DNA from: JBHIBR01 sp046759145 [NCBI: Nitrospinota bacterium]
Lineage (GTDB): Bacteria; UBA8248
Direction: 5' to 3'
Assembly (NCBI GenBank): GCA_046759145.1
Contig: JBHIBR010000017.1
Span: forward strand, 1 to 12,959
Length of the DNA: 12,959 nt
Positions within the stretch are counted from its first letter, which is position 1. Each line of letters opens with the position of its first letter. Shown here piece by piece: positions 1-7,466 of the stretch. The notes under the pieces are model-generated. The model did not search any database. It saw only the letters and a list, made by a program, of their open reading frames with translations, and was not told the DNA's origin. Both the position numbers and the translations under genes were made by a program.

Positions 1-315
1 CTCCCCGGGGCTGACCCCCGCCTCGGGCACTCTCCCTTCCACACTCCGGGAGGCGAAACGCCCCCCCAGCGCAAGGACCAACGTCTCTCCCACCCGCAGC
101 GGCACTTCCCGGGAATGCCACTCGCCATCCACCCGCTCGAGGCATTCCAGCTCCCGGAAGGCGGCCCGCTCGGCAATCTCCTCCACCCGCACCGCAACGA
201 GGTCTCCCTCCCGGAGCGTCCGGGCGCGATGGAGAGGGATTCGCGTTGTCTCCAGCCCGAGCAGGCCTTTGAGAAAAAGCCCGCGGGCGGTGGTCGAGAC
301 CCGGTCAATGTGCAC
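1..315 (-). CDS. Unrecognised protein, 3' end off the left edge (105 codons visible)
   Basis: An open frame with no stop runs from a GTG at 315 down to base 1. The GTG is preceded by GGAGGAGG about six bases upstream, a strong ribosome binding site, and it overlaps the end of the ATP-grasp gene by 11 bases, so the two are probably translationally coupled. The visible part begins M-H-I-D-R-V-S-T-T-A-R-G and is rich in charged and beta-prone segments (REGDLVAVRVEE, VGETLVLALGG). There is no signal peptide or membrane segment. I do not recognise the family. Its tight coupling to an ATP-grasp enzyme suggests they act together, perhaps in modifying a small molecule or peptide, but that is inference. 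Codon use matches its neighbours. Confidence 0.65.
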   Translation of the reverse strand, partial: MHIDRVSTTARGLFLKGLLGLETTRIPLHRARTLREGDLVAVRVEEIAERAAFRELECLERVDGEWHSREVPLRVGETLVLALGGRFASRSVEGRVPEAGVSPGE

Positions 316-1786
316 CGGCGGCCTCCTCCACGGGGACCGGGGCGAATGCCTGGTGGAGCTGCTCAAGCAGGTCCACCGCCTGGCGGCTCGGGCCTGTCAG
401 GCCTGTGTTCACAACCGGGAAGAATCCCTGCACCTTACAGAAAACAGCGCCCGGCCCGATTTCCTTTCCCCTCTCGGCTACCGAACAGGTGAGGAGGAAC
501 TCCTCCCCCTCCCGGAGCTCCCGCATCCGGCGGCCCGGGCGGAGGTAGCGTGGACGTCCCCTCTCCAGGCAGTAGATGCCCGCCGGCACTTCTCCTGTCA
601 CCCGGACGGGACACTCCGAGGTGTTTCGCAAGAAAAGCTGAAAGCCGTGAAGCTCCTGGTAGGCACGGACCTCGTTCTCTCTTTCGGCCTCCTCGGGAGG
701 TTCCCCCGCCCCCAGCAGGACCGCCAGGTGGTAGAAGGTGGAGGGCGGAGGCCCGCCCGCGAGGCTCTGGAGCTCGCTCATGAGCTGCGTGGTCCCCAGC
801 AGGCGCGGGTTCACTTCGAGGGGCCAAAGGCGCCCTTCGCCAGCGACGAAGTCCACTCCGAAGATGCCCCGGTAACCCAGCCCGCCGAGCCACCTTCCTA
901 CCCGCAGGGCCGCATCGAGCACGGCTTCCTTGACCGCCCGGGACACCCCCTGAGCGTAGGCGGAGTAGTCGCTCCCCGAGTAACCGAAGGGGTGGGCGGC
1001 CGAGTGCGGGACCCCGCTGAGCTGGACCGAAGGGTTCCCCAGGAGTACCTTTTCCCCGAACACCAGGGCGGTCGCCCCGATTGAGGGACCCCGGAGATGG
1101 CGGGTCACGATGAGCTTCCCACCCGGTCCCTGGTTCTGCGCTGCCTCCTCCAGGGCCGCCCTCCAGGCGTCCTCGCTCTGAACGAGGAAGGTGGCGCTGC
1201 CGGCCGAACCCACGGGGAGGGCGGCGACGAATGTGGGACCCAGTCGCTCCCGGAGCTCGGGGTAGGAGAGCTCGTGGTCGAGGGCGACGAGGCCGGGCGG
1301 AGGTTCGAGTCCCAGGCGGGGCAGGGCCTGCCGGAAGGAGGCCTTGTCGTCCAGCGCGCTCTTGAGGCGGACCGGGTTGGCCGCGATGTGGAGCTTCCCT
1401 CCAGAGGCGGCCGCCAGCTCCTCGAGGAATTCCGTGGAACGATACGGGATCAGATAGGCGGGCCTTTCGGATTCGAGAAGATAGGCCCGCAGGCGGTCCC
1501 CCCAGGGCCCTCCGTATCCCTTCACGAGCGCGCTGTGGGTCCAGATGGCTCGCCGGCTCTTCCCCCGCTCCAGGGAGAAGAAGCGGAGCTGGCGATCCCA
1601 CTCGCGAGAGTCCTGGCCGAAGTCGCACGCCACGAGGAACTCCAGCGGCACCAGCTCCTCCACCGCGATGGCGTCGGTTGCCCGAAGGCCCTGGTATCCG
1701 AAGCGGCTCCCCGGGGGGACGACCGCCCGCAGGGTGGAGCGCAAGCGGTCGAGATCGAAAGGGGTTCCCATCATCGGCTTGCGCAA
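305..1786 (-). CDS. ATP-grasp domain ligase of unknown substrate
   Basis: A 493-residue cytoplasmic protein with an ATP-grasp fold, which joins a carboxylate activated by ATP to an amine or thiol. Visible landmarks: an N-terminal pre-ATP-grasp region (about 25-135); the ATP-binding start with LDDKASFRQALPRLGL near 145-160; a flexible glycine-rich strand PVGSAGSATFLV near 191-202; and the metal-binding end GVDFVAGEGRLWPLEVNPR near 310-328, with E324 and N326 as expected Mg ligands. Residues from about 375 to 493 form an extra C-terminal domain I do not recognise. The frame opens at TTG 1786 behind GGGGGAAG; in-frame ATG codons at 1774 and 1771 are alternatives. It resembles biotin-carboxylase-related carboligases in architecture, but the substrate cannot be read from sequence. 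It leads a two-gene minus-strand unit with the partial gene at 1-315. Confidence 0.85.
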   Translation of the reverse strand: MRKPMMGTPFDLDRLRSTLRAVVPPGSRFGYQGLRATDAIAVEELVPLEFLVACDFGQDSREWDRQLRFFSLERGKSRRAIWTHSALVKGYGGPWGDRLRAYLLESERPAYLIPYRSTEFLEELAAASGGKLHIAANPVRLKSALDDKASFRQALPRLGLEPPPGLVALDHELSYPELRERLGPTFVAALPVGSAGSATFLVQSEDAWRAALEEAAQNQGPGGKLIVTRHLRGPSIGATALVFGEKVLLGNPSVQLSGVPHSAAHPFGYSGSDYSAYAQGVSRAVKEAVLDAALRVGRWLGGLGYRGIFGVDFVAGEGRLWPLEVNPRLLGTTQLMSELQSLAGGPPPSTFYHLAVLLGAGEPPEEAERENEVRAYQELHGFQLFLRNTSECPVRVTGEVPAGIYCLERGRPRYLRPGRRMRELREGEEFLLTCSVAERGKEIGPGAVFCKVQGFFPVVNTGLTGPSRQAVDLLEQLHQAFAPVPVEEAAGAH

Positions 1787-1883
1787 GGGCTTCCCCCAGG
1801 GGCAAGCTGGCCCTTCCCGCCGCCTCCCCTGCGGCGGTATACTGCACCTTCGCGGCGGACTCTCGCGCGCATGGAGAAGAGGT

Positions 1884-1913
1884 AATATAGCAAGGGCATG
1901 GGTCCTCCCACAA
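1884..1913 (-). promoter_or_regulatory. Probable sigma70 promoter for the ATP-grasp gene
   Basis: Read on the minus strand, TTGTGG (1913-1908) is followed after 18 bases by TATATT (1889-1884), and the -10 is preceded by TGC, giving an extended -10 (TGCTATATT). Transcription would start near 1877, about 90 bases before the TTG start. This AT-rich patch stands out in a GC-rich region. It is a consensus match by eye only. Confidence 0.4.
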
Positions 1914-1945
1914 GGTCATCATTCGGTGTGTGCTGGCTCCCCGAT

Positions 1946-1975
1946 TTGAACCCCTGAAAACCCCTATGCTAGCAT
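1946..1975 (+). promoter_or_regulatory. Probable promoter of the ABC importer operon, inside a palindrome
   Basis: TTGAAC (1946-1951), an 18-base spacer, then TAGCAT (1970-1975) preceded by TGC, an extended -10. Each hexamer matches the sigma70 consensus at four of six positions. The -10 lies within the perfect 12-base palindrome TATGCTAGCATA at 1965-1976, which could double as an operator. The start of transcription would be near 1982, about 34 bases before the ATG at 2016. Confidence 0.4.
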
Positions 1976-2015
1976 AACGGCTTTCGGGGGGCGCATATTC
2001 ACAGCCTTGAGAGCT

Positions 2016-2951
2016 ATGGCGGGCCTGGTGGAGAGGGCAGAGAAGGGCGCGTCAGCCGAGAGGGAAGGGTTGGATGTCCCGGCCGGGGCTCGCGGGTGGC
2101 GGCCTCTCATCCGAAGCCTGCTCCGCGCGCGGCTCGCGCTGGGGGGGCTCCTTTTCCTCGCCCTCGTGTTCCTGGTGGCGGTGTTCGCGCCCTGGCTCGC
2201 CCCGCGAGACCCCACCGCCATCGACATCACCGCTCGCCTGAAGCCTCCCATCTGGATGGAAGGGGGGGACCCGCGCTTCTGGCTGGGCTCGGATGCCCTG
2301 GGCAGGGACATCTTGAGCCACCTGATGTACGGCGCCCGGATAAGCCTTCTGGTCGGCCTCTCTTCGGTGTTGATCTCCGGCTTTCTGGGTGTGACGCTGG
2401 GCCTTTTTTCGGGCTACTACCGGGGGAAGTTGGACCACCTGTTGATGGGGGTGGCCGACATTCAGCTCGCTTTCCCTTTCATCCTGCTTGCCATCACCCT
2501 CATGGCGGTGGCTGGCCCGGGCCTGCTGAACGTCATCCTGGTGCTGGGGGTGAGCCGATGGGTGGCTTACGGCCGGGTGGTCCGGGGGCAGGTGCTGGCG
2601 GTGCGGGAGCGGGAGTTCGTGGAGGCCGCCCGGGCGGCGGGCTACCGCGCCCTGCCCATCCTCTTCCTGCATATCCTGCCCAACGTGATGGCCCCGGTCA
2701 TCGTCATCGGCTCGTTCGCCGTGGCGGGCAACATCGTCTCGGAGGCCGCCCTGAGCTTCCTGGGGCTCGGCATCCCCCCCTCCATCCCCACCTGGGGGGG
2801 CATGCTGGCCGAGGGCCGCGCTTACATCCGCCTGGCCTGGTGGATGGCCACTTTCCCCGGCCTGGCCATCATGGGCGTCGTACTGGGTATCAACCTCGTG
2901 GGGGACTGGTTGCGGGACTACCTGGACCCTCGGCTGCGAACGGAGGCTTGA
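2016..2951 (+). CDS. Peptide/nickel-type ABC transporter permease (DppC-like)
   Basis: Inner-membrane permease of the family that imports di- and oligopeptides, nickel and related solutes, normally paired with a DppB-like partner. Counted from the ATG at 2016 it has 311 residues. A first membrane helix lies near 39-62 (LALGGLLFLALVFLVAVFAPWLAP), followed by the DppC-type periplasmic segment ending in LGSDALGRDILSHLMYGARISLLVG. The ATPase-contact (EAA) loop is EFVEAARAAGYRALPILF..LP near 202-222, with the conserved E-A-A, G and L-P. The frame could also start at TTG 2007; neither start has a strong Shine-Dalgarno. It is first in a tight three-gene operon: its TGA is one base before the ATG of the binding protein. 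Permease role is certain; the solute is not. Confidence 0.93.
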   Translation: MAGLVERAEKGASAEREGLDVPAGARGWRPLIRSLLRARLALGGLLFLALVFLVAVFAPWLAPRDPTAIDITARLKPPIWMEGGDPRFWLGSDALGRDILSHLMYGARISLLVGLSSVLISGFLGVTLGLFSGYYRGKLDHLLMGVADIQLAFPFILLAITLMAVAGPGLLNVILVLGVSRWVAYGRVVRGQVLAVREREFVEAARAAGYRALPILFLHILPNVMAPVIVIGSFAVAGNIVSEAALSFLGLGIPPSIPTWGGMLAEGRAYIRLAWWMATFPGLAIMGVVLGINLVGDWLRDYLDPRLRTEA

Positions 2952-2952
2952 G

Positions 2953-4533
2953 ATGGGGCGCAACGGTAGGCTGTGCCGGTTCGGGGGGGGAGGTTTGGCC
3001 CTGGGGCTGGGCCTGCTGGCCTTGGTGGGCTGCGGGGGGGGCGACTCGGGAGCCGGCAGGCCCGTGGTCATCCTCCTCGGGGTGGACGCCAACAAGCTCG
3101 ACCCCCACTTCATCACCTCCACCGTCGAGCTCGGCCTGGTGCAGAACGTCTTCGACGCCCTCCTCTTCCGCAACGACCGGATGGAACTGGAGCCCGCCCT
3201 CGCCACCTCGTGGGAGGTGGATGAGACGGGCACAGTGTGGACCTTCCGGCTGCGGAAGGGCGTGAAGTTCCACAACGGGGAGGCCCTGGACGCCCACGCC
3301 GTCAAGGCCACCTTCGACCGGATGCTGGACAAAGAGCTCCGGCCCACCACCACCCTGCCGCGGCGGATCAAGCTCAAGAGGGCGGAGGTGGCGGATGAAC
3401 ACACCGTCCGCATCCTGACGCGGGGGCCCGTGCCCAGCATGCTGGCCTGGATGGCGGCGGCGTGGATCCTCCCGCCCCGCTACTACCGCGAGCACTCTCG
3501 CCGCGAAGTGAGCCGCAAGCCCGTGGGCTCGGGGCCCTACCGGTTGGTGGAGTGGGTCAAGGACGACCACATCACCATGGAGGCCAACGAGGCCTACTGG
3601 AAGGGGCCTCCGGCGGTGCGGAAGGTCATCTGGCGCCCCGTGCCGGAGGGGGGGGCGCGGATGGCCGAGCTGGAGACGGGGGGGGCGGACATCATCGTCA
3701 ACGTGTCCCCGGACCAGATGGAGATCCTTCGCCGCTCCCCGGACGTGCGGGTGGAGACCATCCAGGGGGGCCGCAGGGTGTTCATCGGCATCCGGACCGA
3801 CAAATACCCCTTCGGCGACCGGAGGGTGCGCCAGGCGCTCAACTACGCCGTGGACTTCGCGGCGATCCGGCGCAATCTCCTAGGCGGGATGGGCCGGCGG
3901 ATGAGCAGCATCGTCAACCCCCCCCACGCGAACCCCGCCCTCAAGCCCTATCCCTACGACCCCGACCGCGCGCGCAAGCTGTTTCGGGAGGCGGGCCTTA
4001 AGGACACCGATGGGGACGGTTTCTTCGACCGAGGGGGGAAACGGCTCGTCATCCAGCTCGACACGAGCGCGGGGCGCTACCTCAAGGACAAGGAGATCGC
4101 CCAGGCCGTGGCCAGCTACCTCGGCAAAGTGGGCCTTGCGGTGGAGGTGATCCCCCTCGAGTGGGCGGTCTACACCGCCAAGCGCTACCGGAAGCGGGAC
4201 CCCGCTCCCCTCTACCTCCTGGGCGTGAGCTCGGGCTTCCGGGCCGAGCTGGACCTGGGGGTGCTCCAGAAAAATATCTTCATCAACCTCACCCGCTGGG
4301 ATCATCCCGAGTTCGAGGAGAAGTTCGCCCTCCTGCGGCGCACCTTCGACCCGGCCCGGCGCCGGGAGCTGAGCTTCCGCCTCCAGGAGATCGTGCGGGA
4401 AGAGGCCCCCTGGATCTTCCTCTGGATGCAGTACGACATCTACGGCGTGGCCCGCCGCATCCGGTGGAAGCCGAGGCCCGACGAGCGCATCTACCTCTAC
4501 CACATCCGCTACGCCGAGCGCCCCGGAGCCTGA
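2953..4533 (+). CDS. Family 5 extracellular solute-binding lipoprotein
   Basis: A 526-residue SBP_bac_5 (DppA/OppA/NikA class) protein that captures the solute outside the inner membrane and delivers it to the flanking permeases. The N-terminus has two arginine-rich turns, a glycine/leucine-rich hydrophobic core and a lipobox L24-V25-G26-C27, so it should be lipid-anchored after signal peptidase II cleavage. The family signature follows: LATSWEVDETGTVWTFRLRKG and VKFHNGEALDAHAVKATFDRML near 83-120. Further family blocks are GSGPYRLVEW near 195, VRQALNYAVDFAAIR near 295, and DPDRARKLFREAGL near 340. Length is normal for the family. It begins one base after the permease stop and ends 10 bases before the next permease. 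Ligand specificity (peptide, metal chelate, other) cannot be assigned. Confidence 0.93.
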   Translation: MGRNGRLCRFGGGGLALGLGLLALVGCGGGDSGAGRPVVILLGVDANKLDPHFITSTVELGLVQNVFDALLFRNDRMELEPALATSWEVDETGTVWTFRLRKGVKFHNGEALDAHAVKATFDRMLDKELRPTTTLPRRIKLKRAEVADEHTVRILTRGPVPSMLAWMAAAWILPPRYYREHSRREVSRKPVGSGPYRLVEWVKDDHITMEANEAYWKGPPAVRKVIWRPVPEGGARMAELETGGADIIVNVSPDQMEILRRSPDVRVETIQGGRRVFIGIRTDKYPFGDRRVRQALNYAVDFAAIRRNLLGGMGRRMSSIVNPPHANPALKPYPYDPDRARKLFREAGLKDTDGDGFFDRGGKRLVIQLDTSAGRYLKDKEIAQAVASYLGKVGLAVEVIPLEWAVYTAKRYRKRDPAPLYLLGVSSGFRAELDLGVLQKNIFINLTRWDHPEFEEKFALLRRTFDPARRRELSFRLQEIVREEAPWIFLWMQYDIYGVARRIRWKPRPDERIYLYHIRYAERPGA

Positions 4534-4543
4534 GGAGGGCGTC

Positions 4544-5461
4544 GTGGGACGGTTCTTGCTTCACCGGCTGCTCCGGGCCCTCCTCGTGGTGGCGGGGGTG
4601 AGCCTCATCTCCTTCGCCATCCTCTTCTGGACGGGGGACCCGGCCACCCTGCTGATCGGGGAGGACTGGACCGAGGCCGAGGTGGCGGCCTTCCGCCACC
4701 GGATGGGCTTCGACCGCCCCTGGTACCTCCAGTACATCGACTTCGTCTCCAAGGCGGTGCGGGGCGACTTCGGGGAGAGCCTCCGTCACGGCCAGCCGAG
4801 CTTCGGGCTCATCCTGGAGCGGCTGCCTGCCACGCTCGAGCTGGCCCTGGCGGCGCTTTTCCTCTCCATCGTGGTGGCCTTCCCGGCGGGCATCCTCTCC
4901 GCCACCCGGCGCAATGGCCCCGTCGACTACAGTTGCATGGGTTTCGCCCTGCTGGGCCAGTCCATACCCGTTTTCTGGCTGGGGCTCATGCTGATCCTGG
5001 TGTTCGGGGTGCAGTTGCGCTGGTTCCCGGTGTCGGGCCGGGGGACGCTCGCGCACCTCGTGCTGCCGGCCATCGCGCTCGGGAGTTACTCCATCGCCCG
5101 CAACGCGCGCATCGTGCGCAGCTCCCTCCTCGAGGTGCTCCGCCACGACTACGTCACCACCGCCCGCTCCAAGGGCCTGGCGGAGGCGCTGGTGATCCAT
5201 CGCCACGCCTTGCGCAACGCCCTGATACCAGTGGTGACCATCATCGGCCTCGAATTCGGCCACCTCCTCGGAGGGGCGGTCATCATCGAGACCGTCTTCG
5301 CCTGGCCCGGGGTGGGGCGGCTGATGATCCAGGCCGTCTACAGCAAGGATTTCCCGCTCGTCCAGGCGTCGGTGACCGTCACCGCCCTCATCTTCGTCAC
5401 CTTGAACATCGTCGTGGACCTTCTCTACAGCGTCCTCGACCCCCGGGTGCGGATCTCCTGA
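4544..5461 (+). CDS. Peptide/nickel-type ABC transporter permease (DppB-like)
   Basis: Inner-membrane permease of 305 residues, the usual partner of a DppC-like subunit. It starts at GTG 4544, preceded by GGAGGG at about six bases, and opens with the typical FLLHRLLRALLVVAGVSLISFAI helix, split here by the GTG-encoded Met and two residues. Family blocks: GDFGESLRHGQPSFGLI near 74-90, GFALLGQSIPVFWLGLMLIL near 133-152, the ATPase-contact loop DYVTTARSKGL...HALRNALIP near 202-229, and ETVFAWPGVGRLMIQAV near 249-265. It is the last gene of the operon, lying unusually after the binding protein. No ATP-binding subunit follows, so the motor must be encoded elsewhere. Confidence 0.93.
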   Translation: MGRFLLHRLLRALLVVAGVSLISFAILFWTGDPATLLIGEDWTEAEVAAFRHRMGFDRPWYLQYIDFVSKAVRGDFGESLRHGQPSFGLILERLPATLELALAALFLSIVVAFPAGILSATRRNGPVDYSCMGFALLGQSIPVFWLGLMLILVFGVQLRWFPVSGRGTLAHLVLPAIALGSYSIARNARIVRSSLLEVLRHDYVTTARSKGLAEALVIHRHALRNALIPVVTIIGLEFGHLLGGAVIIETVFAWPGVGRLMIQAVYSKDFPLVQASVTVTALIFVTLNIVVDLLYSVLDPRVRIS

Positions 5462-5485
5462 GCTCGTCCCGCGGGGGGAGCGAGC
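5462..5485 (+). terminator. Strong hairpin directly after the permease stop
   Basis: GCTCG (5462-5466) pairs with CGAGC (5481-5485), and the stem continues through a T-G pair and CCC (5468-5470) with GGG (5476-5478) around a bulged A, leaving a five-base loop. No T-run follows, so it is not a canonical Rho-independent terminator; it may protect the mRNA 3' end or weaken read-through. Confidence 0.35.
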
Positions 5486-5573
5486 CCGCGACCCGGAGGC
5501 CCTCGAAGCCCCGGCGGCCGCCGCTTGCCGCGCACAGATGGGCGGAGGATCGGCGCCGCGGAGAGGCCTTTCC

Positions 5574-5596
5574 TTCGGTCCGAGGAGCGGACCGGA
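5574..5596 (+). other. Nine-base-pair inverted repeat upstream of the cobalamin-binding-like gene
   Basis: TTCGGTCCG (5574-5582) and CGGACCGGA (5588-5596) pair over nine positions (one T-G) around the loop AGGAG. It lies 50 bases before the next start codon and is followed by a ten-base-period direct repeat AATCAGG (5596-5602 and 5606-5612). It could be a terminator lacking a T-run, a leader structure or an operator. I see no cobalamin riboswitch motif here. Confidence 0.35.
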
Positions 5597-5646
5597 ATCA
5601 GGTAGAATCAGGGTGGGCCGTTTTCTTGACCTGCGGGAAGGGTAGG

Positions 5647-6564
5647 ATGAAGAAACGGGTCGTATCCCTCATCGCCAGCAGCACCGAGATCGTCTGCGCG
5701 CTGGGTTTTGAATCCCACCTCGTCGGGCGCTCCCACGAGTGCGGCTTCCCGACCTCGGTGCAGCGCCTGCCCGTGTGTACCGAACCCAGATTCCGGGTCG
5801 ACGGGACCAGCCGTGAGATCGACCAGCGCGTCAAGGCGGTTTTGCAGGAAGGCCTCTCGGTCTACCGGGTGCACGCCGACGTGCTGGAGAGGCTGCGGCC
5901 CGACGTGATCATCACCCAGCTCCAGTGCGAGGTGTGCGCCGTGAGCCCGAGGGAGGTGGGGGAAGCCGTCGGCCAGATCACGGGGTGGCAGCCCGCCATC
6001 GTCTCCCTGGAGGCCAAATGCCTCGCGGACGTGTGGGTGGACATCCGGCGGGTGGCCCAAGCCCTGGACGCCCGGAAACGGGGCGAGGAGCTCGTCGTCA
6101 GGCTTAGGGAGCGGATGGACCGGGTGGCCCGCCGGGTCGGGTGGCTGCCGCACCGGCCCACCGTGGCGTGCATCGAGTGGGTGGAGCCGCTCATGGCGGC
6201 CGGCAACTGGATGCCCGAGCTGGTGGAGATGGCGGGCGGGGTCAACCTCTTCGGAGAGGCGGGAAAGCACTCCCCCTGGATGACGTGGGAAGAGCTTCGC
6301 GAAGCGGACCCGGATGTCGTGGCGGTCCTCCCCTGTGGCTTCGGCCTCGAGCGCACGCGGAAGGAAGTGGGCGCCCTCGTGCAGAAGCCCGGATGGGGGG
6401 AGCTGAAAGCGGTGCGCGACGCTCGGGTGTACCTAATGGACGGCAGTCAGTATTTCAACCGACCCGGTCCGCGGCTGGCGGACTCTCTCGAGATCCTCGC
6501 CGAGGTGCTGCACCCGGAGATGTTCCGCTTCGGCTACCGGGGCAAGGGGTGGGAGCCGCTCTAG
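5647..6564 (+). CDS. Cobalamin-binding-like protein (BtuF/FepB fold), cytoplasmic
   Basis: A 305-residue protein of the periplasmic-binding-protein fold used for vitamin B12 and siderophores (COG0614 type). It begins RVVSLIASSTEIVCALGFESHLVGRSHECGFP, the usual opening of the family (shown here as the first strand, helix and second strand; residues 4-35). A conserved QCEVCAVS cysteine segment sits at 93-100, with GGVNLFGEAG near 198-206 and W/E-rich WMTWEELREADPDVV near 211-225 in the second lobe. There is no signal peptide or lipobox, so unlike true BtuF it should stay in the cytoplasm; such soluble members are common but functionally uncharacterised. The ATG at 5647 follows GGGAAGGGTAGG. No BtuC or BtuD permease is adjacent, so transport is unlikely. 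Confidence 0.85.
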   Translation: MKKRVVSLIASSTEIVCALGFESHLVGRSHECGFPTSVQRLPVCTEPRFRVDGTSREIDQRVKAVLQEGLSVYRVHADVLERLRPDVIITQLQCEVCAVSPREVGEAVGQITGWQPAIVSLEAKCLADVWVDIRRVAQALDARKRGEELVVRLRERMDRVARRVGWLPHRPTVACIEWVEPLMAAGNWMPELVEMAGGVNLFGEAGKHSPWMTWEELREADPDVVAVLPCGFGLERTRKEVGALVQKPGWGELKAVRDARVYLMDGSQYFNRPGPRLADSLEILAEVLHPEMFRFGYRGKGWEPL

Positions 6565-6571
6565 GCCCAGA

Positions 6572-6587
6572 GCTGCGGGGACGCAGC
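6572..6587 (+). terminator. Hairpin after the cobalamin-binding-like gene
   Basis: GCTGCG (6572-6577) and CGCAGC (6582-6587) pair perfectly around a GGGA tetraloop, starting eight bases after the TAG. There is no following T-run, so termination is only a possibility. Confidence 0.3.
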
Positions 6588-6671
6588 CCCTGCGGTCGGC
6601 GGGGAATTTCACGCGAGGTTTCTTCGTTCGATCAGTGAGGGAGGGGGGATAAGAGCGCCTGCGGCGGAGGG

Positions 6672-6701
6672 TTGACGGGTTTCTGCAGGGCGTGATTTGA
6701 T
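6672..6701 (+). promoter_or_regulatory. Possible sigma70 promoter of the selenoprotein operon
   Basis: TTGACG (6672-6677) matches the -35 consensus at five of six positions; after 18 bases TTTGAT (6696-6701) matches the -10 at four of six. Transcription would start near 6708, giving a leader of about 60 bases before the ATG at 6767. Confidence 0.35.
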
Positions 6702-6766
6702 GGCCGAGGGCCTGGGAGTCATGGGCTTGCTCACGCTTTCCGGCGGTTTTCATGGGGGAGGAGGAG

Positions 6767-7426
6767 ATGGCCGATTTCGATAATCTCATCATGTGGAACT
6801 GCTACGTCTGACCTTACGCCTACCGGGCCACGGAGTGGCTCACGCGCCTTCAGGAAAAGCGGCCGGACCTCCGGGTGACTTACAAGGCCTTCCTGCTGGA
6901 GCAGGTGAACGCAAACCGCGAACCGGAGTGGAAACTCTGGGAAGACCGAAATTTTCCCAGCCGCGACATGCCCCCCCACGAAGCCGCCAAGTGTGCGGCC
7001 CTCCAGGGCGAGGAGGCCTTCCGGGAGTACCACCTCCGCCTCCACCGGGCGAAGCACCGCGAAGGGCGGGACATCACCAACCACCTGGTGCTCCTGGACA
7101 TCGCCAGGGAGGCGGGCCTCGACGCGGACCGCTTCGCCGAGGACTTGAAGAGCGGCGCCACGCGCCCCCTCATCGGCCAGGAGCATACGGAGGCCGTCGA
7201 GACATACAGCATCTTCGGCGTCCCCACCATCCTCTTCGACGGCCAGGAGCCCACCTTCCTCAAGCTCTCCGAGGGGGAGTGGGAGGGGAAAGACGACGAG
7301 GCTCTCTTTGAGCTCACCGCCGCGCTCTCGGCCCGGAGGCCGTTCGTGCTCGAGCTGAAGAAGCCCGAGTCCGCCCGGCTGGCCGAGCGGGCGGCTGCCA
7401 AATATCGTCTGCGTCAGTGGCGTTGA
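6767..7426 (+). CDS. DsbA/FrnE-like thioredoxin-fold selenoprotein (CxxU active site)
   Basis: A 219-residue protein if the UGA at 6809-6811 is read as selenocysteine. The first codons give M-A-D-F-D-N-L-I-M-W-N-C12-Y-V-U15-P-Y-A-Y, placing Sec at the second active-site position of a CxxC-type redox motif near the N-terminus, as in DsbA/FrnE proteins. The frame then continues unbroken to the TGA at 7424. The thioredoxin-fold cis-proline loop is IFGVPTILFDG near 149-159 (P153). There is no signal peptide, so it acts in the cytoplasm. ATG 6767 follows GGGGGAGGAGGAG; an in-frame ATG at 6752 is a weaker alternative. The next in-frame start after the UGA is GTG 6875, which would remove the redox centre and first strand and so is unlikely. 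The natural role is probably thiol-disulfide exchange or peroxide-linked chemistry; the partner is unknown. Confidence 0.85.
6825..6841 (+). promoter_or_regulatory. Candidate bacterial SECIS element, first selenoprotein
   Basis: GGGCCAC (6825-6831) pairs with GTGGCTC (6835-6841) over seven positions (one G-T) around the loop GGA (6832-6834). The loop begins 20 nt after the UGA and starts with two Gs. Known bacterial SECIS hairpins lie inside the coding region with the apical loop roughly 16-37 nt from the UGA and a G among the first two loop bases, so the match is good. Folding energy was not computed. Confidence 0.7.
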
Positions 7427-7466
7427 GGGGCGTGGGGCGCGGGGCCGTCCGCCGGGAGGTTGAGAC

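Noticed and set aside
435-1922. Long overlapping open frames opposite or offset to the ATP-grasp, importer, peptidase and leuC genes
   Set aside because: They are arginine/proline/glycine-rich shadow frames of high-GC genes with no recognisable domains.
1931-1960. tRNA-like 3' end on the minus strand (GGTTCAAATC motif)
   Set aside because: Bases around the T-loop-like motif do not form the T-stem, and no acceptor or anticodon arm could be found.
5462-5646. Cobalamin riboswitch upstream of the BtuF-like gene
   Set aside because: The conserved B12-box type motif was not found; only generic hairpins are present.
6875-7426. Shorter gene starting at GTG 6875
   Set aside because: It lacks the first strand and the redox centre of the thioredoxin fold, and the in-frame ATG at 6767 has a strong ribosome site.
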